Counted from the first letter of the stretch, positions 1 through 10,615 are shown. The stretch: 56,185 bases of DNA from Chelatococcus sambhunathii (GCF_001418005.1 NZ_LIOL01000002.1:1-56185), one strand, 5' to 3'. Notes: generated from the letters alone by a model not told the origin. Numbers and translations: made by a program.

Positions 1-690
1 ATCCCGATCATCAAGGGCTCGGCGCTGTGCGCGCTGGAGGACCGCAATCCGGAGATCGGGCGGGACGCTGTTCTGAAGCTGATGGATGCGGTTGACGCGT
101 ACATCCCGCAGCCGGAGCGTCCGAAGGACCAGCCGTTCCTGATGCCGGTTGAGGACGTGTTCTCGATTTCGGGCCGCGGGACGGTGGTGACGGGGCGTGT
201 GGAGCGCGGCGTGATCAAGGTCGGCGAGGAAGTCGAGATTGTTGGGCTGCGTCCGACGCAGAAGACGACGGTGACGGGCGTTGAGATGTTCCGCAAGCTG
301 CTCGATCAGGGCGAGGCGGGGGACAACATCGGGGCGCTGCTGCGCGGGACGAAGCGCGAGGACGTGGAGCGCGGCCAGGTTCTGTGCAAGCCGGGCTCGG
401 TGAAGCCGCACACGAAGTTCAAGGCCGAGGCGTACATCCTGACGAAGGAAGAGGGTGGCCGTCACACGCCGTTCTTCAACAACTACCGCCCGCAGTTTTA
501 CTTCCGCACGACGGACGTGACGGGGATGGTGAAGCTGCCCGAGGGCACTGAGATGGTGATGCCGGGCGACAACGTGGCGATGGAGGTCGAGCTGATCGTC
601 CCGATCGCCATGGAGGAGAAGCTGCGCTTCGCCATCCGCGAGGGTGGCCGCACGGTTGGCGCCGGCGTCGTCGCCTCCATCATCGAGTAA
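1..690 (+). CDS. tuf: Elongation factor Tu, C-terminal part (5' truncated by window)
   Basis: The frame is open from base 1 and encodes 229 residues that match EF-Tu from the end of the G domain through beta-barrel domains 2 and 3. EF-Tu carries aminoacyl-tRNA to the ribosome. Visible family blocks are [13 protein letters not shown] near the start, [18 protein letters not shown] in domain 2 and the C-terminal [15 protein letters not shown]. About 165 N-terminal residues, including the P-loop, lie upstream of the window. It sits just before rpsJ, as in the str-S10 junction of alphaproteobacteria. Whether this is tufA or tufB cannot be told from one copy. Confidence 0.97.
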   Translation: MPIIKGSALCALEDRNPEIGRDAVLKLMDAVDAYIPQPERPKDQPFLMPVEDVFSISGRGTVVTGRVERGVIKVGEEVEIVGLRPTQKTTVTGVEMFRKLLDQGEAGDNIGALLRGTKREDVERGQVLCKPGSVKPHTKFKAEAYILTKEEGGRHTPFFNNYRPQFYFRTTDVTGMVKLPEGTEMVMPGDNVAMEVELIVPIAMEEKLRFAIREGGRTVGAGVVASIIE

Positions 691-760
691 GCAAGGCACA
701 AGGCCGCGCGCCGCACCACGCGGCGCCGGTCTTCTCCGGGGTCGGCCCAAGGGGTCTGTT

Positions 761-1069
<309 letters not shown>

Positions 1070-1115
1070 TGGGCTTTTGCCCATCAGCCTCGGGAACGCC
1101 TTAGAGGATACGCTC

Positions 1116-1838
1116 ATGCGCTCTGGCGTCATTGCAAAGAAGGTCGGCATGACCCGCGTCTTCACCGACGCCGGGGAACATGTTCCGGTCACGGTCCTGA
1201 AGGTGGACAACTGCCAGGTTGTCGCGCACCGGACGATGGAAAAGAACGGCTACACCGCGCTGCAGGTCGGCGTCGGCACGGCCAAGGTCAAGAACGTGTC
1301 GAAGGCCGAGCGCGGCCGCTTCGCGGCTGCCGAGGTGGAGCCGAAGAAGCGCCTCGCCGAGTTCCGGGTCGACCCCGAGCACGTCATCCCCGTGGGCGCG
1401 GAGATCACGGCCGACCACTTCGTCGTCGGCCAGTTCGTCGACGTGACGGGCGTGACGACCGGCAAGGGCTTCGCCGGCGGCATGAAGCGCTGGAACTTTG
1501 GTGGTCTTCGTGCCTCGCACGGCGTGTCCATCTCGCACCGCTCCATCGGTTCGACCGGCGGCCGCCAGGATCCGGGCAAGACCTTCAAGAACAAGAAGAT
1601 GCCCGGCCATCTCGGCAGCGAGCGGGTCACGACCCAGAACCTGCGCGTCGTCCAGACGGACGCGGAGCGCGGTCTGATCCTGGTGCAGGGCGCGGTCCCC
1701 GGCGTTGCCGGCGGTTGGATCATGGTTCGCGACGCGGTCAAGCGCGCGCTGCCGAAGGACGCTCCGGTTCCGGGTGCGTTCCGCGAGCGTGGCAACGGCG
1801 CGGCCGCACCGGCGATCGAAGGTGAGGAGCGCGCGTGA
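1116..1838 (+). CDS. rplC: 50S ribosomal protein L3
   Basis: The product has 240 residues. L3 is an early 23S rRNA-binding assembly protein. The start [16 protein letters not shown] is chosen because L3 begins there and AGAGGA lies just upstream; an in-frame start at 1050 would add unrelated residues. The loop segment [17 protein letters not shown] includes the conserved glutamine region that is methylated in some bacteria. The tail [14 protein letters not shown] is a low-complexity extension, common in alphaproteobacterial L3. The stop overlaps the rplD start by one base (TGATG). Confidence 0.97.
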   Translation: MRSGVIAKKVGMTRVFTDAGEHVPVTVLKVDNCQVVAHRTMEKNGYTALQVGVGTAKVKNVSKAERGRFAAAEVEPKKRLAEFRVDPEHVIPVGAEITADHFVVGQFVDVTGVTTGKGFAGGMKRWNFGGLRASHGVSISHRSIGSTGGRQDPGKTFKNKKMPGHLGSERVTTQNLRVVQTDAERGLILVQGAVPGVAGGWIMVRDAVKRALPKDAPVPGAFRERGNGAAAPAIEGEERA

Positions 1839-2458
1839 TGAAGCTCGACGTGACGACGCTCGACGGCGGCAAGGCCGGCTCGATCGAGCTCAACGAGGCG
1901 ATCTTCGGCCTTGAGCCGCGGGCCGACCTCATCCACCGCTACGTGCGCTGGCAGCTGGCGAAGCGCCAAGCCGGCACGCACAAGACGCTCGGCCGCTCGG
2001 AGATCAGCCGGACGACCAAGAAGCTGTACCGCCAGAAGGGCACGGGTAACGCCCGCCACGGCGCGGCCTCCGCGCCGCAGTTCCGCGGTGGCGGCAAGGC
2101 TTTCGGCCCGGTCGTGCGCGATCACGACCATGACCTGCCGAAGCGGGTGCGCCAGCTCGCGCTGCGCCACGCCCTCTCGGCTAAGGCCAAGGACGGATCG
2201 ATCGTCGTTCTCGAAGCCGCGACGGTGAGCGAGCCGAAGACCAAGGCGCTCAAGGAGCGTTTCGGCAAGCTCGGCCTGACCAATGCGCTGATCATCGACG
2301 GCGCGACGGTGGACGGCAATTTCGGCCTGGCGGCCCGCAACATTCCGAATGTGGACGTGCTGCCGGTCCAGGGCATCAACGTCTACGACATCCTGCGGCG
2401 GGACAAGCTGGTCCTGACCAAGGCCGCCGTGGACGCGCTGGAGGCACGCTTCAAATGA
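1838..2458 (+). CDS. rplD: 50S ribosomal protein L4
   Basis: The product has 206 residues. L4 binds 23S rRNA domain I and lines the exit tunnel; in gammaproteobacteria it also represses the S10 operon. The glycine-rich tunnel loop is visible ([15 protein letters not shown], then [10 protein letters not shown]). ATG at 1838 overlaps the rplC stop as TGATG; a GTG at 1835 is possible but would add only one residue. The rplW start overlaps the rplD stop as ATGA, so the genes are translationally coupled. Confidence 0.96.
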   Translation: MKLDVTTLDGGKAGSIELNEAIFGLEPRADLIHRYVRWQLAKRQAGTHKTLGRSEISRTTKKLYRQKGTGNARHGAASAPQFRGGGKAFGPVVRDHDHDLPKRVRQLALRHALSAKAKDGSIVVLEAATVSEPKTKALKERFGKLGLTNALIIDGATVDGNFGLAARNIPNVDVLPVQGINVYDILRRDKLVLTKAAVDALEARFK

Positions 2459-2751
2459 GCATCGATCCGCGCCATTACGACGTCATCGTCGCTCCGGTGA
2501 TCACCGAGAAGGCGACCTCTGCCTCCGAGCAGAACAAGGTCGTGTTCAAGGTCGCCAGGACGGCGACGAAGCCGCAGATCAAGGCGGCTGTCGAGAAATT
2601 GTTCGACGTGAAGGTGACGGGCGTCAACACGCTCGTCACGAAGGGCAAGGTCAAGCGCTTCCGCGGCATGGTCGGTCAGCGCTCCGACGTCAAGAAGGCG
2701 GTCGTCACCCTCGCCGAGGGGCAGACGATCGACGTGACGACGGGTCTTTGA
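2455..2751 (+). CDS. rplW: 50S ribosomal protein L23
   Basis: The product has 98 residues, normal for L23. L23 sits at the tunnel exit and docks trigger factor and SRP. The N-terminal [19 protein letters not shown] is the typical L23 opening, followed by the beta-hairpin [10 protein letters not shown]. The start overlaps the rplD stop by four bases. Confidence 0.96.
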   Translation: MSIDPRHYDVIVAPVITEKATSASEQNKVVFKVARTATKPQIKAAVEKLFDVKVTGVNTLVTKGKVKRFRGMVGQRSDVKKAVVTLAEGQTIDVTTGL

Positions 2752-2771
2752 GCAGGTGAGGGAGTGAGCCG

Positions 2772-3611
2772 ATGGCTCTGAAGACATTCAAACCGGTCAC
2801 GCCGGGCCTGCGCCAGCTCGTCATCGTCGACCGTTCGGAGCTCTACAAGGGCAAGCCGGTCAAGACGCTGACCGAGGGCAAGTCCGGTTCGGGTGGCCGC
2901 AACAACAACGGCCGCGTGACCGTGCGGTTCCGCGGCGGCGGCCACAAGCAGAGCTACCGGCTCGTCGACTTCAAGCGCCGCGAGAAGCTGGGCGTGCCCG
3001 CCACCGTCGAGCGGATCGAGTACGATCCGAACCGTTCGGCCTTCATCGCGCTGGTGAAGTACGAGGACGGTACGCTCTCCTACATCCTCGCGCCGCAGCG
3101 CCTGTCGGCGGGCGACGTGGTGATGGCGGGCGAGCAGGCCGACATCAAGCCGGGCAATGCGATGCCGCTGGGCAACATCCCGGTCGGCACGATCGTGCAC
3201 AACGTCGAGCTGAAGATCGGCAAGGGGGGCGCGCTGGCCCGCTCGGCCGGCACCTATGCGCAGATCGTCGGCCGTGACCAGGGCTACGTCATCCTGCGTC
3301 TCAATTCGGGCGAGCAGCGCCTGGTCCATGGCCAGTGCTTCGCGACCGTGGGCGCGGTGTCGAACCCGGACCACATGAACATCTCGATTGGCAAGGCTGG
3401 CCGCTCGCGCTGGCTCGGCCGTCGGCCGCACAACCGCGGCGTGACGATGAACCCGATCGATCACCCGCACGGTGGCGGTGAAGGTCGCACCTCCGGTGGT
3501 CGCCATCCGGTGACCCCCTGGGGCAAGCCGACGAAGGGCAAGAGGACCCGCTCGAACAAGCGGACGGACGATTTCATCGTCACGAGCCGCCACCAGCGGA
3601 AGAAGAAGTAA
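2772..3611 (+). CDS. rplB: 50S ribosomal protein L2
   Basis: The product has 279 residues, full length. L2 is essential for subunit association and peptidyltransferase function. It shows the N-terminal [19 protein letters not shown] block and the C-terminal [18 protein letters not shown] motif with the conserved histidine near the catalytic centre. It follows rplW by 20 bases. Confidence 0.98.
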   Translation: MALKTFKPVTPGLRQLVIVDRSELYKGKPVKTLTEGKSGSGGRNNNGRVTVRFRGGGHKQSYRLVDFKRREKLGVPATVERIEYDPNRSAFIALVKYEDGTLSYILAPQRLSAGDVVMAGEQADIKPGNAMPLGNIPVGTIVHNVELKIGKGGALARSAGTYAQIVGRDQGYVILRLNSGEQRLVHGQCFATVGAVSNPDHMNISIGKAGRSRWLGRRPHNRGVTMNPIDHPHGGGEGRTSGGRHPVTPWGKPTKGKRTRSNKRTDDFIVTSRHQRKKK

Positions 3612-3621
3612 GGGGCGCGCG

Positions 3622-3900
3622 ATGGCACGTTCGGTTTGGAAGGGCCCGTTCGTCGACGGCTACCTCCTCAAGAAGGCCGAGGCCGCTCGCGGTTCCGGTC
3701 GCTCTGAGGTGATCAAGATCTGGAGCCGTCGCTCCACGATCCTGCCGCAGTTCGTCGGCCTGACGTTTGGGGTCTACAACGGTCAGAAGCATGTCCCGGT
3801 CCTGGTGACCGAGGAGATGGTCGGCCACAAGTTTGGCGAATTCTCTCCGACGCGGACCTTTTATGGGCACGCGGCGGACAAGAAGGCGAAGAGGAGGTGA
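3622..3900 (+). CDS. rpsS: 30S ribosomal protein S19
   Basis: The product has 92 residues. S19 forms a head complex with S13 near the A site. It opens [20 protein letters not shown] and holds the conserved [20 protein letters not shown] block. Its 3' end (GAGGAGG near 3891) also serves as the ribosome binding site of rplV. Confidence 0.97.
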   Translation: MARSVWKGPFVDGYLLKKAEAARGSGRSEVIKIWSRRSTILPQFVGLTFGVYNGQKHVPVLVTEEMVGHKFGEFSPTRTFYGHAADKKAKRR

Positions 3901-3903
3901 GGC

Positions 3904-4284
3904 ATGGGTAAGCAGTCCGCTACCCGCGCGCTCAACGACAACGAGGCCAAGGCGGTGGCGCGCAACCTGCGCGTCTCCCCGCAGAAGCTCAACCTCGTTG
4001 CCGCTTTGATCCGCGGCAAGAAGGTCTCGACCGCGCTCGCCGATCTCGAGTTCAGCCGCAAGCGCATTGCCGTCGACGTCAAGAAGGCGCTCGAGAGCGC
4101 GATCGCCAACGCCGAGAACAACCATGACCTCGACGTCGACGATCTCGTCGTTGCCGAGGCGCATGTCGGCAAGTCGCTTGTCATGAAGCGCTTCCACGCC
4201 CGCGCCCGCGGTCGCGGGGCGCGCATCGAGAAGCCGTTCTCGAACCTGACCATCGTGGTTCGGGAAGTCGCTGCGGAAGCGTGA
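3904..4284 (+). CDS. rplV: 50S ribosomal protein L22
   Basis: The product has 126 residues. L22 binds 23S rRNA and extends a beta-hairpin into the exit tunnel; macrolide-resistance changes map there in other bacteria. The block [19 protein letters not shown] and the hairpin [24 protein letters not shown] are diagnostic. It starts three bases after rpsS. Confidence 0.97.
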   Translation: MGKQSATRALNDNEAKAVARNLRVSPQKLNLVAALIRGKKVSTALADLEFSRKRIAVDVKKALESAIANAENNHDLDVDDLVVAEAHVGKSLVMKRFHARARGRGARIEKPFSNLTIVVREVAAEA

Positions 4285-4294
4285 GGAGCAACTG

Positions 4295-5002
4295 ATGGGA
4301 CAGAAAGTCAACCCGATCGGTCTGCGGCTCGGCATCAACCGGACCTGGGACTCGCGCTGGTTCGCCGACAAGGGCGAATACGGCAAGCTTCTGCACGAAG
4401 ACATCGCAATCCGCGAAGCGCTGATGAAGCAGCTCAAGCAGGCGGCGGTGTCGAAGATCGTCATCGAGCGTCCGCACAAGAAGTGCCGTGTCACGATCTA
4501 TTCCGCCCGTCCGGGCGTGGTGATCGGCAAGAAGGGCGCGGACATCGACAAGCTGCGCAAGACCGTGGCCAAGATGACCGACGCGGACGTGGCGATCAAC
4601 ATCGTCGAGGTGCGCAAGCCTGAGATCGACGCGACGCTCGTCGCCGAGTCGATCGCCCAGCAGCTCGAGCGTCGCGTCGCCTTTCGCCGCGCGATGAAGC
4701 GCGCCGTCCAGTCTGCGATGCGTCTCGGGGCCGAGGGCATCCGTATCAACTGCTCGGGCCGCCTCGGCGGCGCCGAGATCGCCCGGATGGAATGGTACCG
4801 CGAGGGCCGCGTGCCGCTGCACACGCTGCGCGCCGATGTCGATTACGGCACGGCCACGGCGTTCACGACCTACGGCACGTGCGGCATCAAGGTGTGGATC
4901 TTCAAGGGCGAGATCCTCGAACACGATCCGATGGCGCAGGACAAGCGGCTTGCCGATGAAGGCGGGCAGCGCTCCGGCGGCCGTCGCGAGGCCGCGGCGT
5001 AA
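4295..5002 (+). CDS. rpsC: 30S ribosomal protein S3
   Basis: The product has 235 residues. S3 lines the mRNA entry channel and contributes to the ribosomal helicase. It opens [20 protein letters not shown], contains the KH-domain motif [18 protein letters not shown] at about residues 70-87, and has the C-terminal domain [20 protein letters not shown] (INCSGRLGG). The last 20 or so residues are a variable Gly/Arg/Ala tail. GAGGAG precedes the ATG. Confidence 0.97.
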   Translation: MGQKVNPIGLRLGINRTWDSRWFADKGEYGKLLHEDIAIREALMKQLKQAAVSKIVIERPHKKCRVTIYSARPGVVIGKKGADIDKLRKTVAKMTDADVAINIVEVRKPEIDATLVAESIAQQLERRVAFRRAMKRAVQSAMRLGAEGIRINCSGRLGGAEIARMEWYREGRVPLHTLRADVDYGTATAFTTYGTCGIKVWIFKGEILEHDPMAQDKRLADEGGQRSGGRREAAA

Positions 5003-5029
5003 GGCCGCCGGCGGTCAGGAGGCAGGATA

Positions 5030-5443
5030 ATGCTGCAGCCCAAGAAGACAAAGTTCCGTAAGCAGTTCAAGGGGCGCATCCATGGCGTCGCCAAGGGCGG
5101 CACGGACCTGAATTTCGGCCAGTTCGGCCTCAAGGCCCTCGAGCCGGAGCGCATCACCGCGCGCCAGATCGAGGCCGCGCGTCGTGCCATCACGCGCCAC
5201 ATGAAGCGCGCCGGCCGCGTGTGGATCCGGATCTTCCCGGACGTGCCCGTGACCGACAAGCCGACCGAAGTGCGTATGGGTAAGGGCAAGGGCGCGCCGG
5301 AGTACTGGGCGTGCCGCGTGAAGCCCGGCCGCATCATGTTCGAGCTCGACGGCGTCGCCGAGGACATCGCTCGCGAGGCGCTGCGTCTCGGTGCGGCCAA
5401 GCTGCCGATCAAGACGCGCTTCATCCAGCGCATTGCCGAGTGA
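5030..5443 (+). CDS. rplP: 50S ribosomal protein L16
   Basis: The product has 137 residues. L16 organises the A-site region of the large subunit. It begins [19 protein letters not shown] and carries the basic loop [25 protein letters not shown] lies eight bases before the ATG. The next gene, rpmC, starts 11 bases after the stop. Confidence 0.97.
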   Translation: MLQPKKTKFRKQFKGRIHGVAKGGTDLNFGQFGLKALEPERITARQIEAARRAITRHMKRAGRVWIRIFPDVPVTDKPTEVRMGKGKGAPEYWACRVKPGRIMFELDGVAEDIAREALRLGAAKLPIKTRFIQRIAE

Positions 5444-5454
5444 GGGAGCGGGAG

Positions 5455-5667
5455 ATGAAGACCAAGCAGCGGCTCTCCGACCTCAAGACCATGACGGTCG
5501 ATCAGCTCCAGGACGAGCTCGTGAAGTTGAAGAAAGAGCAGTTCAATCTTCGCTTCCAGCGTGCTACGGGGCAGCTTGAGAACACCGCCCGCGTCCATGA
5601 GGTCCGCAAGGACATCGCGCGCGTGCGCACGTTGCAGCGGGCCAAGCTCGCTGAAGCGAAGGCTTGA
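5455..5667 (+). CDS. rpmC: 50S ribosomal protein L29
   Basis: The product has 70 residues, normal for L29. L29 sits with L23 at the tunnel exit. The sequence [28 protein letters not shown] contains the L29 signature ([11 protein letters not shown]). GGGAG precedes the ATG; the frame is open upstream inside rplP but those residues are not L29. Confidence 0.95.
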   Translation: MKTKQRLSDLKTMTVDQLQDELVKLKKEQFNLRFQRATGQLENTARVHEVRKDIARVRTLQRAKLAEAKA

Positions 5668-5677
5668 GGAGGCGACT

Positions 5678-5920
5678 ATGCCGAAACGTGTATTGCAGGG
5701 CGTCGTCGTCAGCGACAAGCAGGACAAGACCGTCGTGGTCAAGGTCGAGCGCCGGTTCACGCATCCGCTCTTCAAGAAGACGGTGCGCCGGACGAAGAAC
5801 TACCACGCCCACGACGAGAACAACCAGTTCAAGGTCGGCGACATCGTCTGGATCGAGGAGTCGCGGCCCTTGTCCAAGCTGAAGTCCTGGGTTGTGCGCG
5901 AAGAGGCGACCAAGGGCTGA
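5678..5920 (+). CDS. rpsQ: 30S ribosomal protein S17
   Basis: The product has 80 residues. S17 is a primary 16S rRNA binder. It shows [20 protein letters not shown] and the signature [26 protein letters not shown] precedes the ATG at 5678. It is the last gene of the S10 group; 219 non-coding bases separate it from rplN, the point where the E. coli S10 and spc operons divide. Confidence 0.96.
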   Translation: MPKRVLQGVVVSDKQDKTVVVKVERRFTHPLFKKTVRRTKNYHAHDENNQFKVGDIVWIEESRPLSKLKSWVVREEATKG

Positions 5921-5995
5921 GGCTCGGGACAGGTCGTGCGGGCGACAATCCGCCGGCCGTCCCGCGATTATCTGGTTGCACGGGCTTTTCCGAAC

Positions 5996-6021
5996 GTCCG
6001 CCCCCTTTCCCCGGGGCGGAC
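5996..6021 (+). promoter_or_regulatory. Hairpin at the S10/spc boundary
   Basis: A perfect 9-bp stem, GTCCGCCCC (5996-6004) with GGGGCGGAC (6013-6021), has an eight-base loop. It lies in the 219-base gap between rpsQ and rplN. No T-run follows (ATTCGG), so it is not a standard intrinsic terminator. It may be a processing site, a partial terminator or part of an autoregulatory leader for the spc genes. Confidence 0.5.
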
Positions 6022-6139
6022 ATTCGGTTATGGAGCGTGCGCTAATGCGTAGGCGAGGGGACGGGAGATCCCCGTCAGGCGTAGTCCGGCAGGCAGGGCC
6101 GAGCCGGAAACCGCTTGAGACACAGAAAGGATCGTTGCC

Positions 6140-6508
6140 ATGATCCAGATGCAAACCAATCTCGACGTCGCCGACAATTCCGGCGCCCGTCGCGTGATGT
6201 GCATCAAGGTATTGGGTGGTTCGAAGCGTAAGTATGCCGGCGTCGGCGACATCATCGTCGTCTCGGTGAAGGAAGCCATTCCGCGCGGGCGCGTCAAGAA
6301 GGGCGACGTCATGAAGGCGGTCGTCGTGCGCACCGCCAAGGACATTCGCCGGGCCGACGGATCGGTCATCCGCTTCGACCGCAATGCGGCCGTTCTGATC
6401 AACAATCAGAAGGAGCCCGTCGGCACCCGCATCTTCGGGCCCGTGCCGCGTGAGCTGCGCGCGAAGAACCACATGAAGATCATTTCGCTGGCGCCCGAGG
6501 TGCTGTGA
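6140..6508 (+). CDS. rplN: 50S ribosomal protein L14
   Basis: The product has 122 residues, the standard L14 length. L14 contributes to intersubunit bridges and binds the silencing factor RsfS in other bacteria. It opens [20 protein letters not shown] and contains [25 protein letters not shown] lies upstream of the ATG. It is the first gene of the spc group and its stop overlaps the rplX start as TGATG. Confidence 0.97.
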   Translation: MIQMQTNLDVADNSGARRVMCIKVLGGSKRKYAGVGDIIVVSVKEAIPRGRVKKGDVMKAVVVRTAKDIRRADGSVIRFDRNAAVLINNQKEPVGTRIFGPVPRELRAKNHMKIISLAPEVL

Positions 6509-6825
6509 TGGCTGCGAAGATCAAGAAGGGCGACAAGGTTGTCGTGCTGACCGGCCGCGACAAGGGCCGCACCGGCGAAGTCGTCCAGGTCATGCCGAAG
6601 GACGAGCGTGCGCTCGTTCGCGGCATCAACATCGTCAAGCGCCACCAGCGCCAGACGGCGAACCAGGAGGGCGGCATCATCTCCAAGGAGCTGCCGGTGC
6701 ACCTGTCGAATCTCGCCGTTGCCGATCCCAAGGACGGCAAGCCGACCCGCGTCGGTTTCAAGGTGCTCGAGGACGGGCGCAAGGTTCGGTTCGCCAAGCG
6801 CTCGGGAGATCTGATCGATGGCTGA
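6508..6825 (+). CDS. rplX: 50S ribosomal protein L24
   Basis: The product has 105 residues. L24 is an assembly initiator. The KOW motif is visible in [20 protein letters not shown] at residues about 6-25. ATG at 6508 overlaps the rplN stop; a GTG three bases earlier is in frame but less likely. Its end overlaps the start of rplE by eight bases. Confidence 0.96.
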   Translation: MAAKIKKGDKVVVLTGRDKGRTGEVVQVMPKDERALVRGINIVKRHQRQTANQEGGIISKELPVHLSNLAVADPKDGKPTRVGFKVLEDGRKVRFAKRSGDLIDG

Positions 6826-7390
6826 GACGGCGAAGATGGACGCGGCCTACACGCCGCGCATGAAGAAGCATTACGACGAGGTCGTTCGGCCGAAGCTCAT
6901 CGAGGAGTTCGGCTACAAGAACCCCATGCAGGTTCCGACCATCGAGAAGATCGTGATCAACATGGGTGTCGGCGAGTCCGTCAACGACTCCAAGAAGGCG
7001 TCTGTGGCGGCCGAGGATCTCGGCCTCATCGCCGGTCAGAAACCGGTGATCACGCGAGCCCGGAAGGCCATCGCCGGCTTCAAGGTGCGCGAGAACATGC
7101 CGATCGGCGCCAAGGTCACCCTGCGCAAGAGCCGCATGTACGAGTTCGTCGACCGTCTCATCACGGTGGCGCTGCCGCGCGTGCGCGACTTCCGGGGCCT
7201 CAACCCGAAGTCGTTCGACGGGCGCGGCAACTTTGCTCTCGGGATCAAGGAGCACCTGGTGTTCCCCGAGATCAACTACGACAAGGCCGAGGCGATCTGG
7301 GGCATGGACATCATCGTCTGCACCACCGCCAAGACCGATGAGGAGGCGCGTGCCCTCCTCAAGCACTTCAACTTCCCGTTCCGGCAGTGA
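6818..7390 (+). CDS. rplE: 50S ribosomal protein L5
   Basis: The product has 190 residues, slightly longer than E. coli L5 (179) because of an N-terminal extension typical of alphaproteobacteria. L5 binds 5S rRNA. Diagnostic blocks are [34 protein letters not shown] and the C-terminal FNFPFRQ. The start overlaps the end of rplX, so coupling is likely. Confidence 0.97.
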   Translation: MAETAKMDAAYTPRMKKHYDEVVRPKLIEEFGYKNPMQVPTIEKIVINMGVGESVNDSKKASVAAEDLGLIAGQKPVITRARKAIAGFKVRENMPIGAKVTLRKSRMYEFVDRLITVALPRVRDFRGLNPKSFDGRGNFALGIKEHLVFPEINYDKAEAIWGMDIIVCTTAKTDEEARALLKHFNFPFRQ

Positions 7391-7427
7391 GAGCCCTTTC
7401 TCTCAAACGCGGACACCGGAGATAGAC

Positions 7428-7733
7428 ATGGCGAAGAAGAGTTCAGTCGAGAAGAACAAGCGGCGCGAGCGGCTTGTGAAGAAGTATGCGGGCCGGCGCG
7501 AGCGTCTGCTCGCCATCGCCAACGACGAGTCGAAGTCGATGGAGGAGCGCTTCGAGGCGCGCCTGAAGCTGGCGGAAGTTCCGCGCAACGCGAATCCCAC
7601 GCGCATCCGCAACCGGTGCGAGGTGACGGGCCGTCCGCGCGCCTACTACCGCAAGCTGAAGATGTCGCGTGTCGCGCTGCGCGAGCTCGGGTCGAAGGGG
7701 CTCATCCCCGGCCTTGTGAAGTCGAGCTGGTAA
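7428..7733 (+). CDS. rpsN: 30S ribosomal protein S14 (zinc-free type)
   Basis: The product has 101 residues, the length of the long zinc-independent S14; only one cysteine is present, so there is no zinc ribbon. S14 sits in the 30S head beside S3 and S10. The signature [20 protein letters not shown] and the C-terminal [11 protein letters not shown] are clear. The start [16 protein letters not shown] is preceded by CCGGAG; upstream in-frame codons overlap rplE and are not S14. Confidence 0.97.
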   Translation: MAKKSSVEKNKRRERLVKKYAGRRERLLAIANDESKSMEERFEARLKLAEVPRNANPTRIRNRCEVTGRPRAYYRKLKMSRVALRELGSKGLIPGLVKSSW

Positions 7734-7745
7734 GGAGGATCCCCC

Positions 7746-8144
7746 ATGGCGATCAATGATCCGCTCGGCGATATGCTGACCCGCATCCGCAACGCGCAGA
7801 TGCGTCGTCGCGGCAAGGTTTCCACCCCCGGCTCGAAGCTGCGGGCACGCGTCCTCGACGTGCTGCAGTCCGAAGGCTACATCCGCGGCTATTCGACGAC
7901 CGAGTACGGCAACGGCCGGACCGAGTTCGAGATCGAGCTGAAATACTACGACGGCGAGCCGGTCATCCGCTCGATCGAGCGTGTGTCGAAGCCCGGCCGT
8001 CGCGTCTATGCCTCGGTCGATACCATGCCGCGCGTGGCCGACGGCCTCGGCATCACCATTCTCTCGACGCCGCGTGGGGTCATGGCCGACCACCTGGCGC
8101 GCGAGACGAACGTGGGCGGCGAAGTGCTCTGCAAGGTCTTCTGA
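7746..8144 (+). CDS. rpsH: 30S ribosomal protein S8
   Basis: The product has 132 residues. S8 is a central 16S rRNA-binding protein and the spc operon repressor in E. coli. It opens [20 protein letters not shown] and ends with the signature [14 protein letters not shown] then [11 protein letters not shown] strong AAGGAGG lies nine bases upstream of the ATG. Confidence 0.97.
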   Translation: MAINDPLGDMLTRIRNAQMRRRGKVSTPGSKLRARVLDVLQSEGYIRGYSTTEYGNGRTEFEIELKYYDGEPVIRSIERVSKPGRRVYASVDTMPRVADGLGITILSTPRGVMADHLARETNVGGEVLCKVF

Positions 8145-8180
8145 TCTTCAGGGCACGGACTAGAACCACGGAGAGGCCAA

Positions 8181-8714
8181 ATGTCTCGTATCGGTAAGAA
8201 GCCTGTTGCGGTGCCGTCCGGCGTGACGGCCAGCGTCGACGGCCAGACGGTGAAGGTGAAAGGCGCCAAGGGCGAGCTGTTCTTCATCGTTCCCGACGAC
8301 GTCATCGTCGTCCTCGAAAATGGGGCGATCAAGGTCGACCCGCGCGACGATTCCAAACGTGCGCGTGCCCTTTGGGGCATGTCGCGCTCCCAGCTGTCGA
8401 ATATCATCGAAGGCGTGTCGAAGGGCTTCGAGAAGAAGCTCGAGATCAACGGCGTCGGCTACAAGGCCGCTGTTGCCGGCAAGGTGCTGAAGCTGTCCCT
8501 CGGCTACAGCCACGACATCGATTTCGAGATCCCGCAGGGGATCACGATTGCGACGCCGAAGCCGACGGAGATCGTCGTCGGGGGTATCGACAAGCAGCAG
8601 GTCGGCCAGATTGCGTCGGAGATCCGCAGGTTCCGCGGCCCCGAGCCCTACAAGGGCAAGGGCGTGAAATATGCGGACGAGTTCATCTTCCGCAAGGAAG
8701 GCAAGAAGAAGTAA
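8181..8714 (+). CDS. rplF: 50S ribosomal protein L6
   Basis: The product has 177 residues with the two repeated L6 domains. L6 lies near the factor-binding site. It begins [20 protein letters not shown] and contains the C-terminal signature [25 protein letters not shown] precedes the ATG and rplR follows after 12 bases. Confidence 0.97.
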   Translation: MSRIGKKPVAVPSGVTASVDGQTVKVKGAKGELFFIVPDDVIVVLENGAIKVDPRDDSKRARALWGMSRSQLSNIIEGVSKGFEKKLEINGVGYKAAVAGKVLKLSLGYSHDIDFEIPQGITIATPKPTEIVVGGIDKQQVGQIASEIRRFRGPEPYKGKGVKYADEFIFRKEGKKK

Positions 8715-8726
8715 GGAGCGGATGAG

Positions 8727-9089
8727 ATGGGCAAGCACCTCAACGCGACGGAACGCCGCACGGCGCGCGTGCGTCGCGCGATCCGCGCCGCCGCCAATGG
8801 CCGCCCGCGGCTGAGCGTTTTCCGGTCGTCGAAGCAGATCTACGCGCAGATCATCGATGACGCTGCAGGCCGCACGCTGGTTGCGGCCTCGACGCTGGAG
8901 AAGGACATGCGCGAGCAGCTCAGAACCGGTGCGACGGTCGAGGCCGCTGCTGCCGTCGGCAAGCTGATCGCCGAGCGTGCCGTCAAGGCAGGCGTGAAGG
9001 AAGTCGTGTTCGACCGCGGACCGTTCATCTACCACGGCCGCGTGAAGGCGCTGGCTGAAGCGGCCCGCGAGGGCGGCCTCAGCTTCTGA
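8727..9089 (+). CDS. rplR: 50S ribosomal protein L18
   Basis: The product has 120 residues. L18 binds 5S rRNA with L5. It shows [38 protein letters not shown] and the C-terminal [26 protein letters not shown] lies upstream. A 233-base non-coding gap follows, unusual inside the spc group. Confidence 0.97.
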   Translation: MGKHLNATERRTARVRRAIRAAANGRPRLSVFRSSKQIYAQIIDDAAGRTLVAASTLEKDMREQLRTGATVEAAAAVGKLIAERAVKAGVKEVVFDRGPFIYHGRVKALAEAAREGGLSF

Positions 9090-9160
9090 GGCAGGATGAC
9101 CGGTGGCGGGCGGAGTGCCGGAGACGGCGCTTCGCCCGTTTCCGTCGCCGGAACGGCCTG

Positions 9161-9196
9161 TGAAACGCAAAGGCGCGCAGCCGCTTTTGCGTTTCA
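9161..9196 (+). promoter_or_regulatory. Long hairpin between rplR and rpsE
   Basis: Bases 9161-9175 (starting TGAAACGCAAA) pair with 9182-9196 (ending TTTGCGTTTCA), giving about 15 bp with one G-U pair and a six-base loop. It lies in the 233-base gap between rplR and rpsE. No T-run follows, so termination is doubtful. It could be a processing site, an attenuating structure or a mobile-repeat remnant. Confidence 0.55.
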
Positions 9197-9322
9197 GAGT
9201 CCGGTTGGGCTCTTGTCATTGGCTCTCGTGCGTTGCATGTGTGTCCCACATTGCAGGCGCGAGTCTGCCACTGGCGGCATGTTTTGCGAGCGGAGCCGCC
9301 CCGCGTCAGTCGAGAAGAAGAT

Positions 9323-9886
9323 ATGGCTAGAGAACGTCAACCGCGTGAGCGCGAGGAGCGCGACAGCGAGTTCGTGGACCGCCTGGTCCACATCAACCGC
9401 GTCGCCAAGGTCGTGAAGGGTGGCCGCCGCTTCGGCTTCGCCGCCCTCGTCGTCGTCGGCGACCAGAAGGGCCGCGTCGGCTTTGGCCACGGCAAGGCCC
9501 GCGAGGTGCCGGAGGCCATCCGCAAGGCCACCGATGCCGCCAAGCGCGGCATGGTCCGCGTGCCGCTGAAGGAAGGCCGCACGCTGCATCACGACGTTGC
9601 CGGGCGCTGGGGCGCCGGCCGCGTCGTCCTGCGCGCCGCTCCGGCCGGTACCGGCATCATCGCCGGCGGCCCGATGCGCGCCGTCTTCGAGACGCTTGGC
9701 ATGCACGATGTCGTGGCGAAGTCGCTCGGCTCGTCGAACCCGTACAACCTCGTGCGGGCAACGTTTGACGCGCTGAAGCGCGAGGACAGCCCGCGTTCGG
9801 TCGCTGCCCGCCGCGGCCTCAAGGTTTCCACTCTCCAGGCCCGTCGTCGCGATGGTGACGCCGAGGCCGCCGGCGCCGATGCGTGA
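9323..9886 (+). CDS. rpsE: 30S ribosomal protein S5
   Basis: The product has 187 residues. S5 is involved in decoding accuracy and mRNA unwinding. The N-terminal double-stranded-RNA-like domain shows [20 protein letters not shown] and [19 protein letters not shown]; the C-terminal part shows [20 protein letters not shown]. The start [17 protein letters not shown] follows GAGAAGAAG. The frame is open further upstream, but those residues are not part of S5. Confidence 0.97.
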   Translation: MARERQPREREERDSEFVDRLVHINRVAKVVKGGRRFGFAALVVVGDQKGRVGFGHGKAREVPEAIRKATDAAKRGMVRVPLKEGRTLHHDVAGRWGAGRVVLRAAPAGTGIIAGGPMRAVFETLGMHDVVAKSLGSSNPYNLVRATFDALKREDSPRSVAARRGLKVSTLQARRRDGDAEAAGADA

Positions 9887-9900
9887 GGGGAGTGCTGGTG

Positions 9901-10101
9901 ATGACTGACAAGAAGTCCGCCAAGACCGTCACGGTCGTGCAGATCGGCAGCCCGCTGCGCCGTCCCGGCGTGCAGCGCCAGACGCTGATCGGCCTCGGCC
10001 TCAACAAGCTCCATCGTCGCTCGACCCTCGAGGACACGCCCGCCGTGCGCGGCATGATCGCGAGCGTCAAGCACCTCGTGCGCGTCGTCGACGAGCAGTG
10101 A
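9901..10101 (+). CDS. rpmD: 50S ribosomal protein L30
   Basis: The product has 66 residues. L30 is a small peripheral 50S protein. The signature [20 protein letters not shown] and [20 protein letters not shown] is clear. ATG at 9901 is chosen because [14 protein letters not shown] is a normal L30 start and GAGGGGAG lies upstream. An in-frame ATG at 9883, overlapping rpsE, is an alternative. Confidence 0.95.
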   Translation: MTDKKSAKTVTVVQIGSPLRRPGVQRQTLIGLGLNKLHRRSTLEDTPAVRGMIASVKHLVRVVDEQ

Positions 10102-10114
10102 GGAGGGAAGACCC

Positions 10115-10591
10115 ATGAAACTCACTGACATTCGCGATAACGAAGGCGCGACCAAGAAGCGCATGCGCATCGGCCGGGGCATCGGCTCGGGCAAGGGCAA
10201 GACCGGCGGGCGTGGCGTCAAGGGCCAGACCTCCCGCTCGGGCGTGCGCATCAAGGGCTTCGAGGGTGGCCAGATGCCGCTCTACCGGCGCCTGCCGAAG
10301 CGCGGCTTCTGGAACCCCTTCTCGCGTGATCTCAACGAGGTCAACGTGGGCCGCGTCCAGGAGGCCGTCGATGCCGGCAAGCTCGACGCCGCGGCTCCGG
10401 TCACGGTCGAGGCGCTCGTCGCCGCCGGCATCTGCGCCCGTGCGCGCGACGGCGTGAAGATCCTCGGCCAGGGCGAGCTCACCGCCAAGCTCGTGTTCGA
10501 GGTCGCCGGCGCGTCCAAGAACGCGGTTTCGGCCATCGAGAAGGCCGGCGGTTCGGTGAAGATTCTCGCGCAGTCCGTGGCGGAAGCGTGA
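10115..10591 (+). CDS. rplO: 50S ribosomal protein L15
   Basis: The product has 158 residues. L15 is a late assembly 50S protein. It opens [20 protein letters not shown] and contains the glycine-rich [20 protein letters not shown] stretch and the [17 protein letters not shown] signature. GAGGAGG lies upstream. It precedes secY by 87 bases that hold a strong hairpin. Confidence 0.97.
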   Translation: MKLTDIRDNEGATKKRMRIGRGIGSGKGKTGGRGVKGQTSRSGVRIKGFEGGQMPLYRRLPKRGFWNPFSRDLNEVNVGRVQEAVDAGKLDAAAPVTVEALVAAGICARARDGVKILGQGELTAKLVFEVAGASKNAVSAIEKAGGSVKILAQSVAEA

Positions 10592-10615
10592 GCTAGATCC
10601 CACTTGAGCAACGGT

